From assembly GCF_000090795.2 (NCBI RefSeq), contig NW_003546441.1:4561-68560 (forward strand): a DNA stretch of 64,000 bases, written 5' to 3'. Under the pieces are notes generated by a model, which had not been told where the DNA came from, did not search any database, and saw nothing but the letters and a program-made list of their open reading frames with translations. A program made the translations under genes and the position numbers. The stretch is from Amphimedon queenslandica (Eukaryota; Porifera; Demospongiae; Haplosclerida; Niphatidae). Below, piece by piece: positions 1 through 13,900 of this stretch (position 1 is the first letter of the stretch; each line of letters starts with the position of its first letter).

Positions 1-278
1 AACAGCAACCACAAAATCCATACAACAGCCACAACTATAATAGACACTAAACGCATACAAGTTCAACAATAGTGACATTAAAGAAAAATTAATAATAATA
101 AATGGCTACGGTTCCATTTATAACATTGCTATGTGTATCATATGATGGCAAAGCTAAGAGGCATAAGTGATGATGTACTGCAAGGTTTATTCCATCATTA
201 TTCCTTATCTCCAGCAAACACTTATCTCCATCTAACTGACTGATGAGCTTGGTAACGTATCTAAATATGTTCTGTTAT
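1..278 (-). pseudogene. 3' remnant of a type-B transmembrane DED gene (B0)
   Basis: This stretch aligns base for base, with small indels, to the 3' end of gene B1 (about 4915-5180). Read on the minus strand it has the same C-terminal ectodomain codons and the same terminal tyrosine run before a stop. It lacks the rest of the gene, although part may lie left of the window. A MITE starts at 287, just where similarity ends. The ORF is broken relative to B1 (a deletion near 230-240), so I call it a dead fragment. It shows that the duplicated array continues beyond the left edge. Confidence 0.75.
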
Positions 279-286
279 AGCCCTAT

Positions 287-497
287 TATACCATATAGTG
301 GAAAATTTTCGTGGCCCAAAATTTTCGCGGATTTCGCGTTTTTTCAAAACCAACAAAAATAAAATCCACGAAAATTGATTTTATACGATTTAAGATGGCT
401 GAATTGTAGAAAACCATGAAAATTAAAACCACAAAATTGATTTTTGGACAAATCCACAAAAATTTTGGGCCACGAAAATTTTCCGCTATATGGTATA
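287..497. mobile_element. MITE with about 39-bp terminal inverted repeats
   Basis: The ends are near-perfect inverted repeats: the left end begins TATACCATATAGTGGAAAAT and the right end, reverse complemented, begins TATACCATATAGCGGAAAAT and continues to match for about 39 bp. The element is 211 bp, non-coding, and flanked by TA. Related elements with diverged ends lie at 15353-15560, 26033-26244, 36829-37047 and 40604-40815. Confidence 0.75.
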
Positions 498-499
498 CT

Positions 500-735
500 C
501 TTGGTTATAGGTACATGTAGATCAGAAAATCTAATAAAAATTGTGGGTGATTTCGGAGCCATTTTTCAAAAAAAAACCATGAGCTATAGCCTTGGGTATT
601 TTTCAAAAATTTGGAATTTTCTTAAAATGGCCGTAACTTGAAAAATTTGAAGTCAGAATTGGTTTAAACTTGCTACATAGCATAAGGATATCAATATGTA
701 TCAGAAAATGTAATAAAAATTAGAGCCATTTTTGT
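500..735. repeat. Dispersed single copy of the 15.6-17.1 kb tandem repeat unit
   Basis: This segment carries the phrases that define the tandem array farther right: ATGAGCTATAGCCTTGGGTA, GGCCGTAACTTGAAAAATTT and TAGCATAAGGATATCAATAT. It has no coding potential beyond a chance ORF. It lies next to the MITE at 287-497. Confidence 0.7.
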
Positions 736-1984
<1,249 letters not shown>

Positions 1985-2230
1985 CTTTATAAAATTAGAA
2001 AATAAACTGCTTTGTTTAAACAATTCAGTGAATCATCATTCTAACTAAAATACATGAGAGGAGCAGATGTGGGCACCTCACTACAGCTCCAAACTTCAAA
2101 AAATTGGCAATGTAAAACGATCAAGATGCATGTCAGCATAAACCTAAAATCATTTTCTGACAATTTTTTTCACTTGCATTTAATCTCCTCTCATGCGTCT
2201 TCTTACATGATCCAAGAAGCAAGTGATTGT

Positions 2231-2410
2231 AGCTGGTAATTTTGGAGCCATAGATTTTTTGCAAATTTGGTATTTTGATTGCCATTTGCAAAAAATTACA
2301 CGCATCATTTTGAACCTTGCTTAATGGTCACAAATTTGCCAAACTAAAACCCTCCAATCATCAAAATTTTGGCAATTTGCCAAAATTTTATCCCTCCAAA
2401 ATTACCAGCT
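2231..2410. mobile_element. Small inverted-repeat element (MITE-like)
   Basis: A 17-bp perfect inverted repeat, AGCTGGTAATTTTGGAG at the left and its complement at the right, closes a 180-bp AT-rich segment with no ORF. Confidence 0.6.
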
Positions 2411-2598
2411 ATATAATATTATACCTTTTTGCAATCATTTTACATCACACTAACACTTAAACCCAAAGGCAAGCTATTTACAAGTTTATCTCTCCGTGCA
2501 ATTTCCTACTTCTCAGTCACCTTCTTGTAGGCTGCAAAGTTGACTAACTGGCTAGTAGATCCTTTTGATGCTGCCATCACTAAGCCACACCTTTGTAA

Positions 2599-2960
2599 TA
2601 GAGGTGGGCGATACGATACCAAAGTACTCATATATCCGATACCAGGCCTCCGATACCAAGTACTCGATACCATAGATTGTATTACAATCTATGTCGATAC
2701 ATGTACCAAGGTAGCTTTTATAGCGGTAGTGGTAACCACGCCCCACCACACCTATTTTATGACGTCATAATTATGGCCACGCCCTTTAATAAATACAAAT
2801 GGCGGGTTGTTTTGTTTCATTTTTATTAATAACTAATTATAACTTTATTTGCGCATGCGCAGTAGCTGACTACTCATTCACTACTCGATACCATCGATAC
2901 TGAGACTCAGACTACTTGGTATCGGTATCGATTCAAAATTTCTGGTATCGCCCACCTCTA
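2599..2960. mobile_element. hAT-type MITE upstream of gene A1
   Basis: The terminal inverted repeat TAGAGGTGGGCGATAC is perfect at both ends. The left flank is CTTTGTAA and the right flank is the same word with three extra Ts, as expected for an 8-bp target duplication with T-run slippage. TAG/CAG starts with 8-bp duplications are typical of hAT elements. Internal sequence is rich in GATACC words and non-coding. It lies about 110 bp before the A1 start codon, so it may carry or disturb its promoter. Confidence 0.8.
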
Positions 2961-3071
2961 CTTTTTTGTAATAGATTTAGCAATTAGAGGGGCCGCCCGC
3001 CTGTGAATGTTGTAGTTGCTACGTGTTGTTTGTATCATAGTCAGGTGCAGCCAAGATTTCCTGCTTTCATC

Positions 3072-4397
3072 ATGACTTACAGTAACAGTGGTAGTCCTGT
3101 GGATTTGGCTGAAGTTAATAGCAACCTCTCGATTAAGAAGTGTTGGGACAAAGAGGAGGAGTATGTGAATGACTGGAAGCTAAGGGCGAGGAATGATGGC
3201 GTGGAATTTTTGAATCAACTATTGCAAGAGCTCTTAAGAATAAAGAGGATTGACTTAGTTGGAGAAATATTGAGCGATCCTGTTATTAAAAAATTGATAC
3301 AACCAATGAAACACACCTCTACTACTCTCCTTCAATCAAAAGTAACTGAAGAAAGGAACGAGGAAGAACAAGGCTTGCTTTTACATAATAGGGAGGCACA
3401 AAAATGTAGAATGTCAACATGTCGTACTGTTACTGTCGTACTACTATCAATGCTCTTGGTCGCTTTGATCTGCTTCATTATTGTGCAAATAATTGCTTTG
3501 ATTGAAGTTTCAGACATTGCTCTCAAAAAGGAAAAAGAAGCTAACAGAATAGTCGCTGAAGGTGATACCGTATCCTTATACATGTTAGATAAGGAATACA
3601 TAAACACGATTCAAATATCTGAAAAAGTCGAAAAAGGTGATAGCAAGCATAGTGTTACGTTGGTTTTGGTCCCAACAGATGAACTACAATATGATGTAAT
3701 CTATGAATCAGAGTCTTGGAATGCAACAGCCTATGTTCCTGATCTCCCAATTATTAATAATATCTATGTATATCTCAATACTGGGTCTAAGGTAAACTTT
3801 GACATCTGGATTGGTAATGGCAACAATAAAAAATCAGCTACACTATACATATTTGATGACATTGACAATTTGAACGACTATATCAGGTACAGTGAAGTGA
3901 AGTCACCTGTATTTACGAAGGAAATACCAATCGAAGGAAAAGATGGAAAGCGAATACCACATAATGTAATCTTTACTTCTCCAGCAGATGGCTATTACTT
4001 CATCATCCTACTAGCACCAGAAGCAAATATCCAGTTTTCGTACAACGTTAATACTACGGAGCTGGTTACTGATGTTGATCAATACACTTCTGACTACCCG
4101 TCCTGTGTGATTGATACAGAAAGGAATTGTACCCTCACAACTAGCAATGCTAAGCAACCAAGTAGTGAGAACCTTACCTTATTAGCTGCTGCATCAACCA
4201 AATACGACATCAGTAGCAAGATCACTCATGTTCACTTGAACTTTACTAATCGTTCATATTTGATGACCGTACCCAGTATCATTTTTGGGATAACAGTGGG
4301 TGTTGCATTATTGGTTATCATTAGTTTGTTAGTTATTGCACGGTATGTTGCTTGCAAGAAGAAAAGGAATCGTAGAGGATATGTCTCTATAAATTAA
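3072..4397 (+). CDS. A1: two-pass membrane protein with death-fold-like N-terminus
   Basis: Single-exon gene of 441 codons plus stop. I start it at the ATG at 3072 because the paralogue A3 begins at the same place (MTY...). Residues 44-75 (FLNQLLQELLRIKRIDLVGE) look like the last two helices of a DED or death fold; the segment is too short for a whole domain. A charged linker leads to a membrane helix at about 119-145. An ectodomain of about 255 residues with several N-x-S/T sites follows. A second membrane helix is at about 402-424, then a basic tail ending GYVSIN, a YxxI-type motif. The N- and C-termini would both be cytosolic. The closest relative in the window is A3, with near-identical ectodomain. 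It converges on B1. I do not recognise the ectodomain family; receptor or adaptor roles are inference. Confidence 0.85.
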   Translation: MTYSNSGSPVDLAEVNSNLSIKKCWDKEEEYVNDWKLRARNDGVEFLNQLLQELLRIKRIDLVGEILSDPVIKKLIQPMKHTSTTLLQSKVTEERNEEEQGLLLHNREAQKCRMSTCRTVTVVLLSMLLVALICFIIVQIIALIEVSDIALKKEKEANRIVAEGDTVSLYMLDKEYINTIQISEKVEKGDSKHSVTLVLVPTDELQYDVIYESESWNATAYVPDLPIINNIYVYLNTGSKVNFDIWIGNGNNKKSATLYIFDDIDNLNDYIRYSEVKSPVFTKEIPIEGKDGKRIPHNVIFTSPADGYYFIILLAPEANIQFSYNVNTTELVTDVDQYTSDYPSCVIDTERNCTLTTSNAKQPSSENLTLLAAASTKYDISSKITHVHLNFTNRSYLMTVPSIIFGITVGVALLVIISLLVIARYVACKKKRNRRGYVSIN

Positions 4398-4986
4398 AGT
4401 GAATTTATTGCTCCCTTAGTTTTCTTTTGTTTTTGTGATTGTTTTATCAAAACAAAGTGTTTATTGTTTTGAAACAACACTGTTTATGAGAATTGTTTCA
4501 AGGCAGATCATGCGACAACTGAGAAAAATTGCAATGTAACCTAAGCTTTCAACAATAAATATACCAGTCCAGTATCAATAGCTGATAATCTACTGGGAAT
4601 TTACCTATGTTATACACTATTTGTAATTAGTTGATACATTATAGTCATGTGGGGGCTGTGCCTATACTATTACAATCTGCTGCTATTGCATTATACAGTT
4701 CATTAAACTGTAGACAACTATATATGTAAGCAATTTGGCTGGCCTGTAACAGCTATAGTGCAAAACTGGCATTATTTTACAAATTACAAAGATCAACCAC
4801 AGCCTCCAAGTGTCGTGGCGCATTTAACAAAAAGGATAGAATATACAATACTTGTGACAAATGTGTGAATTTTCCGCACAACATGCAAATGACATAAAAA
4901 AATATATACATTAAGTAAACAAGATACAACTATAATAATAGACACTACACATATACAAGTTCAAAAATAATGACATTAGAGCAAAA
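4398..4986. other. Intergenic 3' region between convergent A1 and B1
   Basis: Non-coding AT-rich sequence holding the 3' ends of two convergent genes. An AATAAA word at 4554-4559 is a candidate poly(A) signal for A1. The MGNCC-type gene found at this place in the other two units is missing here. Confidence 0.55.
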
Positions 4987-7900
4987 TTAATAATAATAAA
5001 TAGTTACAGTTCCATTAATAACTTCACCATGTGTATCTGATGATGACGAAGCTAAGAGGCATAAGTGATGATGCCCTGAAAAATTTATTTCATTATTGTT
5101 CCTTATCTCCAGCAAACATGTATCTCCATCTAACTGACAGCTTAACAAGCTTGGTAGCGTATCTAAATATGTTCTGTTATAGGTAGGAATTTCAGCCGAA
5201 ATTTTAGCATCGATGGTCATACCTACTGGCAGATAAGCTGCAATATAGTAGAAACCGTCAGAATCAAGTACAAAAGTGAAGACAAACACTTCATTTGTCG
5301 AAGTAGGGCAGTGAAGAATTTCTTGGACAAACCTGCTAGGTTTATTCTGATTACTTAAAGCATCAGTGTATGCATCAAAGTTAGAATAATTGTAGAGATA
5401 TGCATGAAAGCATGAAGAAAAGTTTGGGATTTGTGTAAAGTTGATAAAGTAGAATAATAATGCTCCCTTATCAGCAGTATAAACTGGAAAATAATATCCC
5501 AGAGAGTAGTAATTAAGAGAAATATATTCACCACTACCAACTCTTGTATTCCTCCTATCTGGGAATGAGGTGTTAGTTGCTCTAACAGAAGAACAAGGAG
5601 CAGCATAAAATGTAATCAAAGTTTGTGTATCTTCTGGTACTGTGAAAACAATATGTGAAATGTTAGAGGGATCATAGTGATTGATAAGCATAGTAGCATT
5701 TTCCCCTAGTGGTACAGTATAAGAGACATTTTGTGTTCTGTTGGTGCCAGTAGAATTCGATTGACCAAAGAAATGTATTCCTAGTACAGTAGCAGCTGCT
5801 CCTACTAGTGCAACAATTAAGACAAGAAAAAATATACAACACCGACAGATCCATGATCCTAAATTAAAATACATACCATTAAGCAATTATTACTAGTGCT
5901 TAGTCTACTTATAATCAGGCAATTATAGCATTTTGGCATTCATTAACAAAAAACCAGAGGAATTAATGCTAATGTAGGCTACATGCATATCATATTCATA
6001 ATAATAGCATGTACAGAAAATTGTGCATCATGCTTGTCTAGTTGAGGAAACATAAATTTAGCAAAAATTAAGTTAAAGTAGGCACTATCAGTGAAATAAA
6101 ATCCTTAAAAATATGTACTTTTCATTTTTTCCCATAGGGTTGTTTTTTTTTTATTTATCAGGTGACGTCTCTCGTCTGTTTGTGGACCATTGTTTAAAGA
6201 TTTGACTGTATTTTCTGGTGGTGGTGGTATAATATTTTGTGACTTTTTTTGAGGTCTTTTTGCTATTGGTTCTGGTTCACGGTGAGATGTTTTGGTAGCC
6301 TCATCGCAAGGTACATTGTCACCTGAAAAAAAGTACAATTGTTAGCAAAAATTATACAAAGATTACTATTATAGTCCATGAAAATGGATACATGCTCATA
6401 AATTTCAAACCTACATGCATTAAACTTTGAGTCAGTTAAAAATTTAGCATTTAATTTTTAACCAAAGACTAAGCTATAGAACCAAGAGAGCATGATTATG
6501 TACTCTTAATGAGTAATAAAACCAATAAAGTACTGCCAAAGGTAGTCTCGCCATGCCTTTTTGCTACCTGCGGAAGAAGGGTTTAGAGACACTGCCATCT
6601 AAGAAGAACACATGGTTGGCTCTATGTCATGTGACAGAGGAGACCAGATCAATCAAAACAACTGAAAAAGATGCTTTACAGCTAAGACAAGGATAAAGCC
6701 TCTTGGACATCTCTTGCAGATTTGAGAGCAACAACACTTCACGGAGCACCATAAAATTTACTTCTTATTGATGAAAGTTTTATTGTAATCACGTGACAGT
6801 ATTATTACTTATGGCAACGTTGTAGTAAGCAGCATAATAATGCCTTGAAAAAGAAGTCCAGGGAGCGTTACAGGCTCCTTCCTTCCTTTATTTGGACTTC
6901 ATTCTGCCTCCTTTGTTAAGCTTAGACAGAGCTCTTCGGTCACATGACTACTTGTTCTACACGTGGTTTGAGTAATCTGATTCAGACATGGATTTCTCTG
7001 CATATAGCACAGGTTGTTACTACGAGTGTCTCCAGACCCTCCCTCCACAGGTAGCGAAGGAGCAGGGCAAGACTACGCTTGAGGTATCCCATAAAACCTT
7101 TCTAAGTCATATTTGGCTATAAAAGACTAAAATTGAAACTAACTCAAAGTTTGAATACATGTAGACCTAAAATTTACTGTATAAGAGACCCAATACACAC
7201 ACTGTCAGATCAAACCCCATTCATATAATGACACATACATCTGTAATCACAAAAACTACAACTAGGCTGTTCACATTGCTTTAAAAAGGCCATCCATAGT
7301 TAACATAGGAATGGCCACGATGGATTGGCAAGGATGGCAACAACAAACTTTCAATGCACACAACTAATATAATGCATACACACCTGCTTACATGATAATA
7401 TTATCACTTCGTATGCAACAGGAAAAAACATGATTAGCTCATTGCCAAACACTTAAAACATAATGAATAACACAGAAGAGATATTTAATACCATAATAGC
7501 CATTTGATGGTAGGTGTGCACCATTAATGTGACACACAACATTAAAAAAGGAATTTTTGCTATGCACAAAAATTTCAGTTCCTTGAAAGTTTCAGGCTAA
7601 TAATGGTAGTAAGTCTCATTATTTGCAATAAATTGTTACACATTTATCCACGGCTTCACCTCCACTATCACTGAAAGGAGTAAGCTGCTTCTGATAAGTT
7701 TGTGAATGTCCAGAACCACCACTACCTAATCAAACAAATAATGACACAATGAACAGTATTGTTTGTGTATTATGTTGTTTCAGCTGATTCAGCATGCTAT
7801 GCTGGCTTGCATATCTGAATCAGCAATATGTGTGGTTATAATAATAATAATCACAAGCACTGCACTATTATAAGACAGGAATTGCAATAAATGATAAATA

Positions 7901-8700
7901 TAAACATAAGGATAGGTGAATCAGCCTTAACATGGTAAAACCATGAGGCTATTAAAATACCTCTTGAAGTGGCATCACTGTATGATAAATCACTGTCAGA
8001 GCAAGGTATTGGACTTCCAAAATTCTCTATAACAATAAAGAATCCATGAAAATTTAATGACAATATAAAATTACTTACTTTTCAATAGTGGTATAAGGTG
8101 TTCCCATTCTGGCTCACTTAAGTTATGACGAGTACAATATTCCTTTAACTTTTTATGGTATATTTGACAGCCAATCAACTTCAACCATGCAAAGAGGTGT
8201 GGAAACGAGGTCGGCGAGATACAATTTTGCTCTAAGAGCAACTGTAAGAGATGAACTCTTGACGTAATGGTTGATGATTTATGACGTGTGGACAATACTT
8301 CAATAGCCATGTTCTTAAATGAATTGTATTGGCCCTGTCCCAGCTGACAAAAAACGCAAGAGATGGTGAGAATAAAATCCATTTTCTGGTCAATGATCTC
8401 ATCCTGGTTAACGTGTTCCTTTAGGGCCTCAACTATTTGCTGATCCACATCCAAACGCTCGAGCATCTGAACAACAATATTCAGTGCAGCACTGCTGCAA
8501 CCGGTCTTTCTCTCCAAAAGATTGTATATGTCATGTAGATCTGCTGCCTTGTCGAGGTTTTCTTGTGATATTCCGGCACCTAGTTTAACCACCAATTTGA
8601 TGGTGTCCATATCCGTCGGGGTCATAGCATCGCGGCAGCTGGCCAGTAGCGGGATAACTTCCTTAGCTCTAGAAGAAACGAGAGAGGGAGCCTCCTCCAT
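4987..8700 (-). CDS. B1: tandem-DED protein with membrane anchor and ectodomain
   Basis: Exons (minus): 8700-8079, 8026-7961, 7725-7642, 6322-6119, 5858-4987; all junctions are phase 1 with GT-AG ends, giving 615 aa. Exon 1 encodes two death effector domain-like six-helix bundles (about residues 15-95 and 105-195), arranged as in caspase-8 or FLIP prodomains. The next exons are low-complexity linkers; the 68-codon one is basic and proline-rich (IIPPPPEN). The last exon gives a Cys-rich juxtamembrane stretch (WICRCC), one membrane helix, and an ectodomain with many N-glycosylation sites. It stops after IYYY, so unlike B2 and B3 there is no second membrane helix. The predicted topology is type II with cytosolic DEDs. 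The third intron (1.3 kb) holds a MITE. DED assignment rests on helix pattern; a profile search would settle it. Confidence 0.78.
6542..7075. mobile_element. Long-TIR MITE in an intron of B1
   Basis: The left end GTAGTCTCGCCATGCCTTTT and the right end (complement GTAGTCTTGCCCTGCTCCTT) form imperfect inverted repeats of about 50 bp. The 534-bp element is non-coding. I could not find a clear target duplication. A 30-bp hairpin with a related end (TAGTCTCGCCCTGGCGGCTG) is at about 39289-39317. Confidence 0.6.
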
Positions 8701-8859
8701 CGCAACGAAGTAGATGATCGAAAGGAGACTAAAGAGGCTAGGAGCAACCTGGCGAGAAATCAGAAAGAACTGTGAGATTGGACGATTATGCTGAGCTAGT
8801 GTGTTAGGGCGTGTCCCAATTCAATGAATTCAAGATCAACAATTCATCATCATCATCAC
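8701..8859. promoter_or_regulatory. Divergent spacer between B1 and dead A2
   Basis: Only about 160 bp separate the B1 start codon from the first recognisable A2 sequence, which points the other way. The B1 promoter must lie here or inside the A2 relic. I see no clear TATA box. Confidence 0.4.
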
Positions 8860-9510
8860 ATAGTAAAAGAAAAAGAGTACAAATGACTGGAAGCTGAGAG
8901 CCTTAGAAATGATTAAGAGCTTTCAAATATAAACGGCTTGATTTAGAAAAACAAACTTGGAAAAATATTAAATAATCTTGTGATCAGACTACATAGTCTT
9001 GCATAGCTAGACCCATATCAAAATCCTGCGCCATTGTCTGCTTATGACTAGTAGTACTGCCATAGTATTAGTAGTTGCTTTGTTCATAAGTATATTCGTA
9101 ATTGATATCTTCTCAAAAATGAAAAAGAAACTGATGAAATATAGTTGCTGAAGGTGATTCTGTGTGACTGTGTCCTTATATGAAATACATTAGCACAAGA
9201 AGTTGAAAAAAGTGACAGCAAGCACAGTGTGACATTGGTTCTGCAAGGTCCCAACAGCTAAACTACAATATAATGTGTTCTAATGAATCAGAGTCCTAGG
9301 TAACAAGCCCACTGATCTCCCAATTATTAATAATAATTATACTACACATCTATCTCAATACCAGATCCAAATTGGTAATGGAAAATATAAATATTTTGAT
9401 GATAATAACTTTGAATGACTCAGGTACAGTCACCTTGTACTTACAAAGGAAATACTAATTGAAGGAAAAATGGAAAGCGAATAGCTACCCATAATGCAAT
9501 CTCTTCCGTA
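8860..9510 (+). pseudogene. A2: decayed copy of the A-type membrane gene
   Basis: Nucleotide similarity to A1 and A3 is plain (for example AATGACTGGAAGCTGAGAG and GACAGCAAGCACAGTGTGAC), but frameshifts, internal stops and deletions destroy the frame throughout. Similarity begins near the WEKEEEY region and ends near the middle of the ectodomain at about 9510, where unrelated sequence replaces the 3' end. The sequence from about 9650 again matches the A3-C2 spacer, so A2 and C1 are the counterparts of A3 and C2. Confidence 0.82.
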
Positions 9511-9797
9511 ATTTTTGATATATGGTCTTACAAGACAGTAAACCAAGGCATTTGTAAGAGGACACTCAATCAATTGGTATTTGCTTAAGGGGAGGCAGAA
9601 TGTCAAATTTTGAGTAGTACAATGTTTAAGTTTTGTAAGTTTGTCTTTCAATGAATGATTATGATAACATCAACAAAGTGAGTTGTAACCTGATATCCAA
9701 ATGATAACAATAATCATAGTGGGTGGGTGTAGCATCGTTTGACCATAGTTATAGTAGCCCTGAAGCTTTGAAAAAGGACATTACTCCTATCACAGAT

Positions 9798-10672
9798 ATG
9801 GGCAATTGTTGTGGGAGTAGGTCCAATACTGTTGATAATGAGGGTGATCCTGATCCTACTCCAAAGCCAATCCCCCTTGGGACAACCAATGCTGTTGTAG
9901 TTGATATTGTGTACTATGAGGATCCAACCCCAGCAGCAGTATCTAGCTATAGCTATGCTCTCACTGACTCACCTGTGGCCACCCTTGACTGTGTCAAAGC
10001 CACCAAACAAATTCAAGGAGTTAGTTGACATTTCTATCATCATGACTACTATAAAGCCTATACTTTAGTCTGTCTTTAGATATTACTTGTTGTGCCATAA
10101 TTAAAGAGAAATTTGCAAACAATGTCTGCTTTGATAGTCACTAACATTATTTTTGGCCTAGCCATAAACTCTATGGCCTAGCATACCACTGTACTTTATG
10201 TAGACAGACTGTTCTTAATATCTGTATCTGTTTTAAATCATTCTAGACCATAGAGTAGGAAAACCAGTGGGCAACATATTGCTTGCTCCATTAACTTACA
10301 ACCTTATAGAGCTACTATGCTAACTACTCAAGCTAAAATGATCTTATTTTATAATGCACACACTATGCAGTGTCTCGGACTTATTGTTCAAGTTAGTATC
10401 ACCAAGGAGATAGGGTTTAAGGCAAGATATGAACAAGATTTTACCGATCCTAAGCCAATAATAAATGTTACAGTGACACCTGAGGCAGATTGTCAATGGC
10501 CTCCTGATTCAAAAGTTTCAGTTGCACTTCAAGGCCAATTAAAAGAAATAATCGAGAATGAGTGGAAATTGCAGCTTCATAAAGACTATTTGTAAGTTTG
10601 ATAAATGCATGTGATACTAAATTATAACCAATATACTTTTTTAGTGCTTTGATTACCATGAAAGATCAATGA
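9798..10672 (+). CDS. C1: small MGNCC protein, predicted lipid-anchored
   Basis: Three exons, 9798-10019, 10371-10591 and 10645-10672, give 156 aa. The N-terminus MGNCCGSRS fits the consensus for N-myristoylation at Gly2 with palmitoylation at Cys4/Cys5, so the protein should sit on the inner face of a membrane. A short acidic/proline region with a VVDIVYYEDPTPA motif follows. Exon 2 starts at CLGLIVQVSITK and is moderately conserved in C2, including QLKE-IE-EW--QL-KDY. The first donor is GTTAGT, weaker than consensus, but it is conserved with a phase-0 acceptor in both paralogues, and the GTAAGT donor after KDY with a TTTTTTAG acceptor is strong. If exon 1 were not spliced it would encode a 76-aa peptide. 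I do not recognise the family. It sits between A and B in two units. Confidence 0.7.
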
Positions 10673-10941
10673 TAAAGACATATTCACAATATTGAGTGTA
10701 TAACACTGACTATGAATTATACATACATACAACCTTATTACAACAGACTCCAAGTTTATTGGATTTTTGTCACTTTTTACTAAAGCAGCTTCATAATATC
10801 GTGTAAAAAAATTAACACTTTTTTATGAACAAGAAAAACTTATTATGAATAAAAATATTAGCATCACAGTCGAAGAAAAGTTATGATAAATAATAATGTC
10901 CAATATACATTAACAAAAATACAAGTCACTGAGACAAAATA

Positions 10942-13900
10942 TCACTCCAATCTTTCATAGGCATTTCGATTACTTTTTATACAAACACAAATTTTATTAA
11001 TAGCACAAAATATACAGGGACACATAATTATTAATATTAATCCAGTTATAAAAAAAGAAACACTACCAACATTGAAGAGGTAGAGTTTAGGAGTTAAAAT
11101 TCCATCAATAGTCCCACCATAAAGGTCTGATGATGACGAAGCTAAAATGCATATGTTTTCAGAATGAGTGTGTACTGAATTATGTCCTACTTGCAGCAAG
11201 CACTTGCCATCATCCAACAGACAGCTTTGCAGCGTACTTAAACCTTCTAAATATGTTATGTTATAGGTAGGTACTTCAGCAGAAATTCTAGCATCAATGT
11301 TCATATTATACGGCATATAGGCAGCAACGTAGTAGAAACCGACAGTTGGAAGTGGAAAAGTGAAGTTAAAAACTTTGTTTGTCGAATTTGGGCAGAAAGC
11401 AAATTTGTCAATAAACCCTCTGGCTGGTCCCAAGTTCTTTAAAACTTCATCATACAAGTCATGCGAGTTGTAGAGATAGGAATGAAAATATGAAGAGGTA
11501 TCAGATTCCTGACAGTCAAAGTTTATAAAATTAATATGATAGGACAGTGTTCCTGAACCAGCACTATACAGTGGATAATCGAAAGCTATGTGATAATAGT
11601 TAAGAGGAATATAGTAGCCAGTACCAGCTCTTTTATTACTCACGACTGGGAATGTGATTTTTTTAGCTACAACAGAAGAAGAAGGAACAGCAACAAATTT
11701 AAACGATGTCTGAGCTATGGCTGATATAGCAAAGTACCCAATATGAAGGAGATCAAAACAGCCAATGTTAACTGTAGCATTTTCAGCTAGTGTTACACTG
11801 GTGTCACCAGGGCTTGGTCCTATATAGTAGTAGGTCATTCCACCTGATACTGCACTAATGCATATCACAAGAGCAGTGATAACTAATAGTTTGCAAATTT
11901 GACATTTTTGTAGACAAACTCGTTCTAAAAATTTAAATGATAATGTACTGGCAATAACAAAGTATCAGTGTCAGGTGTCGGGAAATTAAATTTGTTAACA
12001 TTGCAAAGCTTAGGAAATTACTTAAGTATACATACATAATTATGTCAGCACAGCTATTGTCAACAATACAATTATTACTCATAAATAATTAAGTGTGCAG
12101 TGTGTATAGCTACAAAAGGGAAAGAAATAGGAGGCACAAACATTTCTAGAAATAATTTTTGGAGCAATTTCACTCATATCCATTCCTTTCAATTACCAAA
12201 AAACTTTTATGCATGCACTACAGAAAATATTTGAGCAAAGCCTAACTATTTTAGAGTTGTGAGCATTTAAGACATAAAATTATAATGTATATACTGAGAG
12301 TTCTGTTGGAAAAACTACATGTACATGTAACTCATAGACAGCACACTCTCTTTTACCTTTGTTTTTTCTTATTATTTGTGACACATCAATGCCCACAGTG
12401 GATATTAGTGGTATATCATCAGCTTTGATGGCAGGAACATTATTGATTGATCCATTCCCTTGAATTAATTTACTTGACGGCCATTTGCCTACATGAAGTT
12501 TCTCCTTTTCAATTCCTTCTGATACCATCTCTGATTCAGGAAGATGATGTAATTCAGCACTATTCATACTCTCATCAGTGGTTTCATCATCATTTTCCAT
12601 ATGGAACTGGCGATTGGTCTCAATACCCTCACCTGAGGCTAAATAGAAAAGAAAGGCTGATTTCATTTTCCATTCATTAAGAAAAAAGTTAAAGATATAC
12701 ATGTACATGTATACATAATATAGTTTATGATGTAACTACATGCAAAATGAAAGTTACTTTTTTCCTGATAACCAGGCACTAGAACTATATTAGTATTTGG
12801 TACACATCTTGCTGCTGCAACCATAAGAGTAGGACCTAAATCAATACATACAACAATGACAATATCACTTGCACTAGCTGTATTACCTGATGATGCTTCA
12901 ACCGGATGTTCTGTACTAGAATCATGATACATATATGAAGCAGTTGGAGATGGAGTGACTGAAGTACATAAAACAAATGTTCATGTACAATTTCAATATA
13001 CAATGTATGTATTTATTTACGGTCAGGTTTTTGTCTTCCACTACTAAGAAAAGGAGTTGCGGGTTTTGATTTGACACTCAAAGATTGAGAATCAATCATG
13101 CCACCATCTAATAATAATAATGACATAATGTATTGTGATACAAGGCCACATGCACAACCAATTGTTATCGCTTAGATCAGGACTGATATCAGTCTGAATC
13201 TGTACTAATATCAGTCCTGAATCATGGTTTTCGTGTAATCAGTCATAATACAACTGCGAACATCAGCCATGATACAATCATGATAAAATTTGTACTGATT
13301 CATCCCAGACTATCAGGCACAATCTATCATATAATGTGTCAGGGCTGCATCAGACATGGTCCATTATTTTGGGACAAAAGTGCTGATTCAGGCGTGATAA
13401 CTTTTGGTTGTGTATAAGGGAAAGTCATCATTCTCACATGATTCTCATGAATACTCATCATTGCTGACTAGACATTATGTTTTTAAATAACACATGGTAC
13501 ACAATGAGCATCAATTGATAACAAACTGTAAACATAATAACAATGAACTCACCTCTTATAGCAGCAGGAGGAAGACTCCTGGTAGCAAGGAAGCTTCTAG
13601 GACAAGACCGAGGATGAGTATTGTACTTACTCTCACCAGCATTAGGATATTCCTCTATATACATGTATAACAGTAGATATAACAATTGTAAGTGTAACAA
13701 TACGGGTTCAACAAATTCTATACTTTTTAATGGTGCTACGAGGCTTTTCCAATCAGGCACCTCAACATGGTGACGCTTGCAATACTCTTTTAGGTTGTTA
13801 TGATACAGACTGCAACCAACCACTTCCAGCCACACAAAAAGGTAGCAAAAAGAGTTTGGTGTGAGATGGTTTCCTTCCAAAAGGAGCTGCAGCAGGTGAG

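Noticed and set aside
9430-9651. Open frame on the minus strand
   Set aside because: It lies over the dead A2 gene and an unrelated insertion and has no homologue in the A3 copy.
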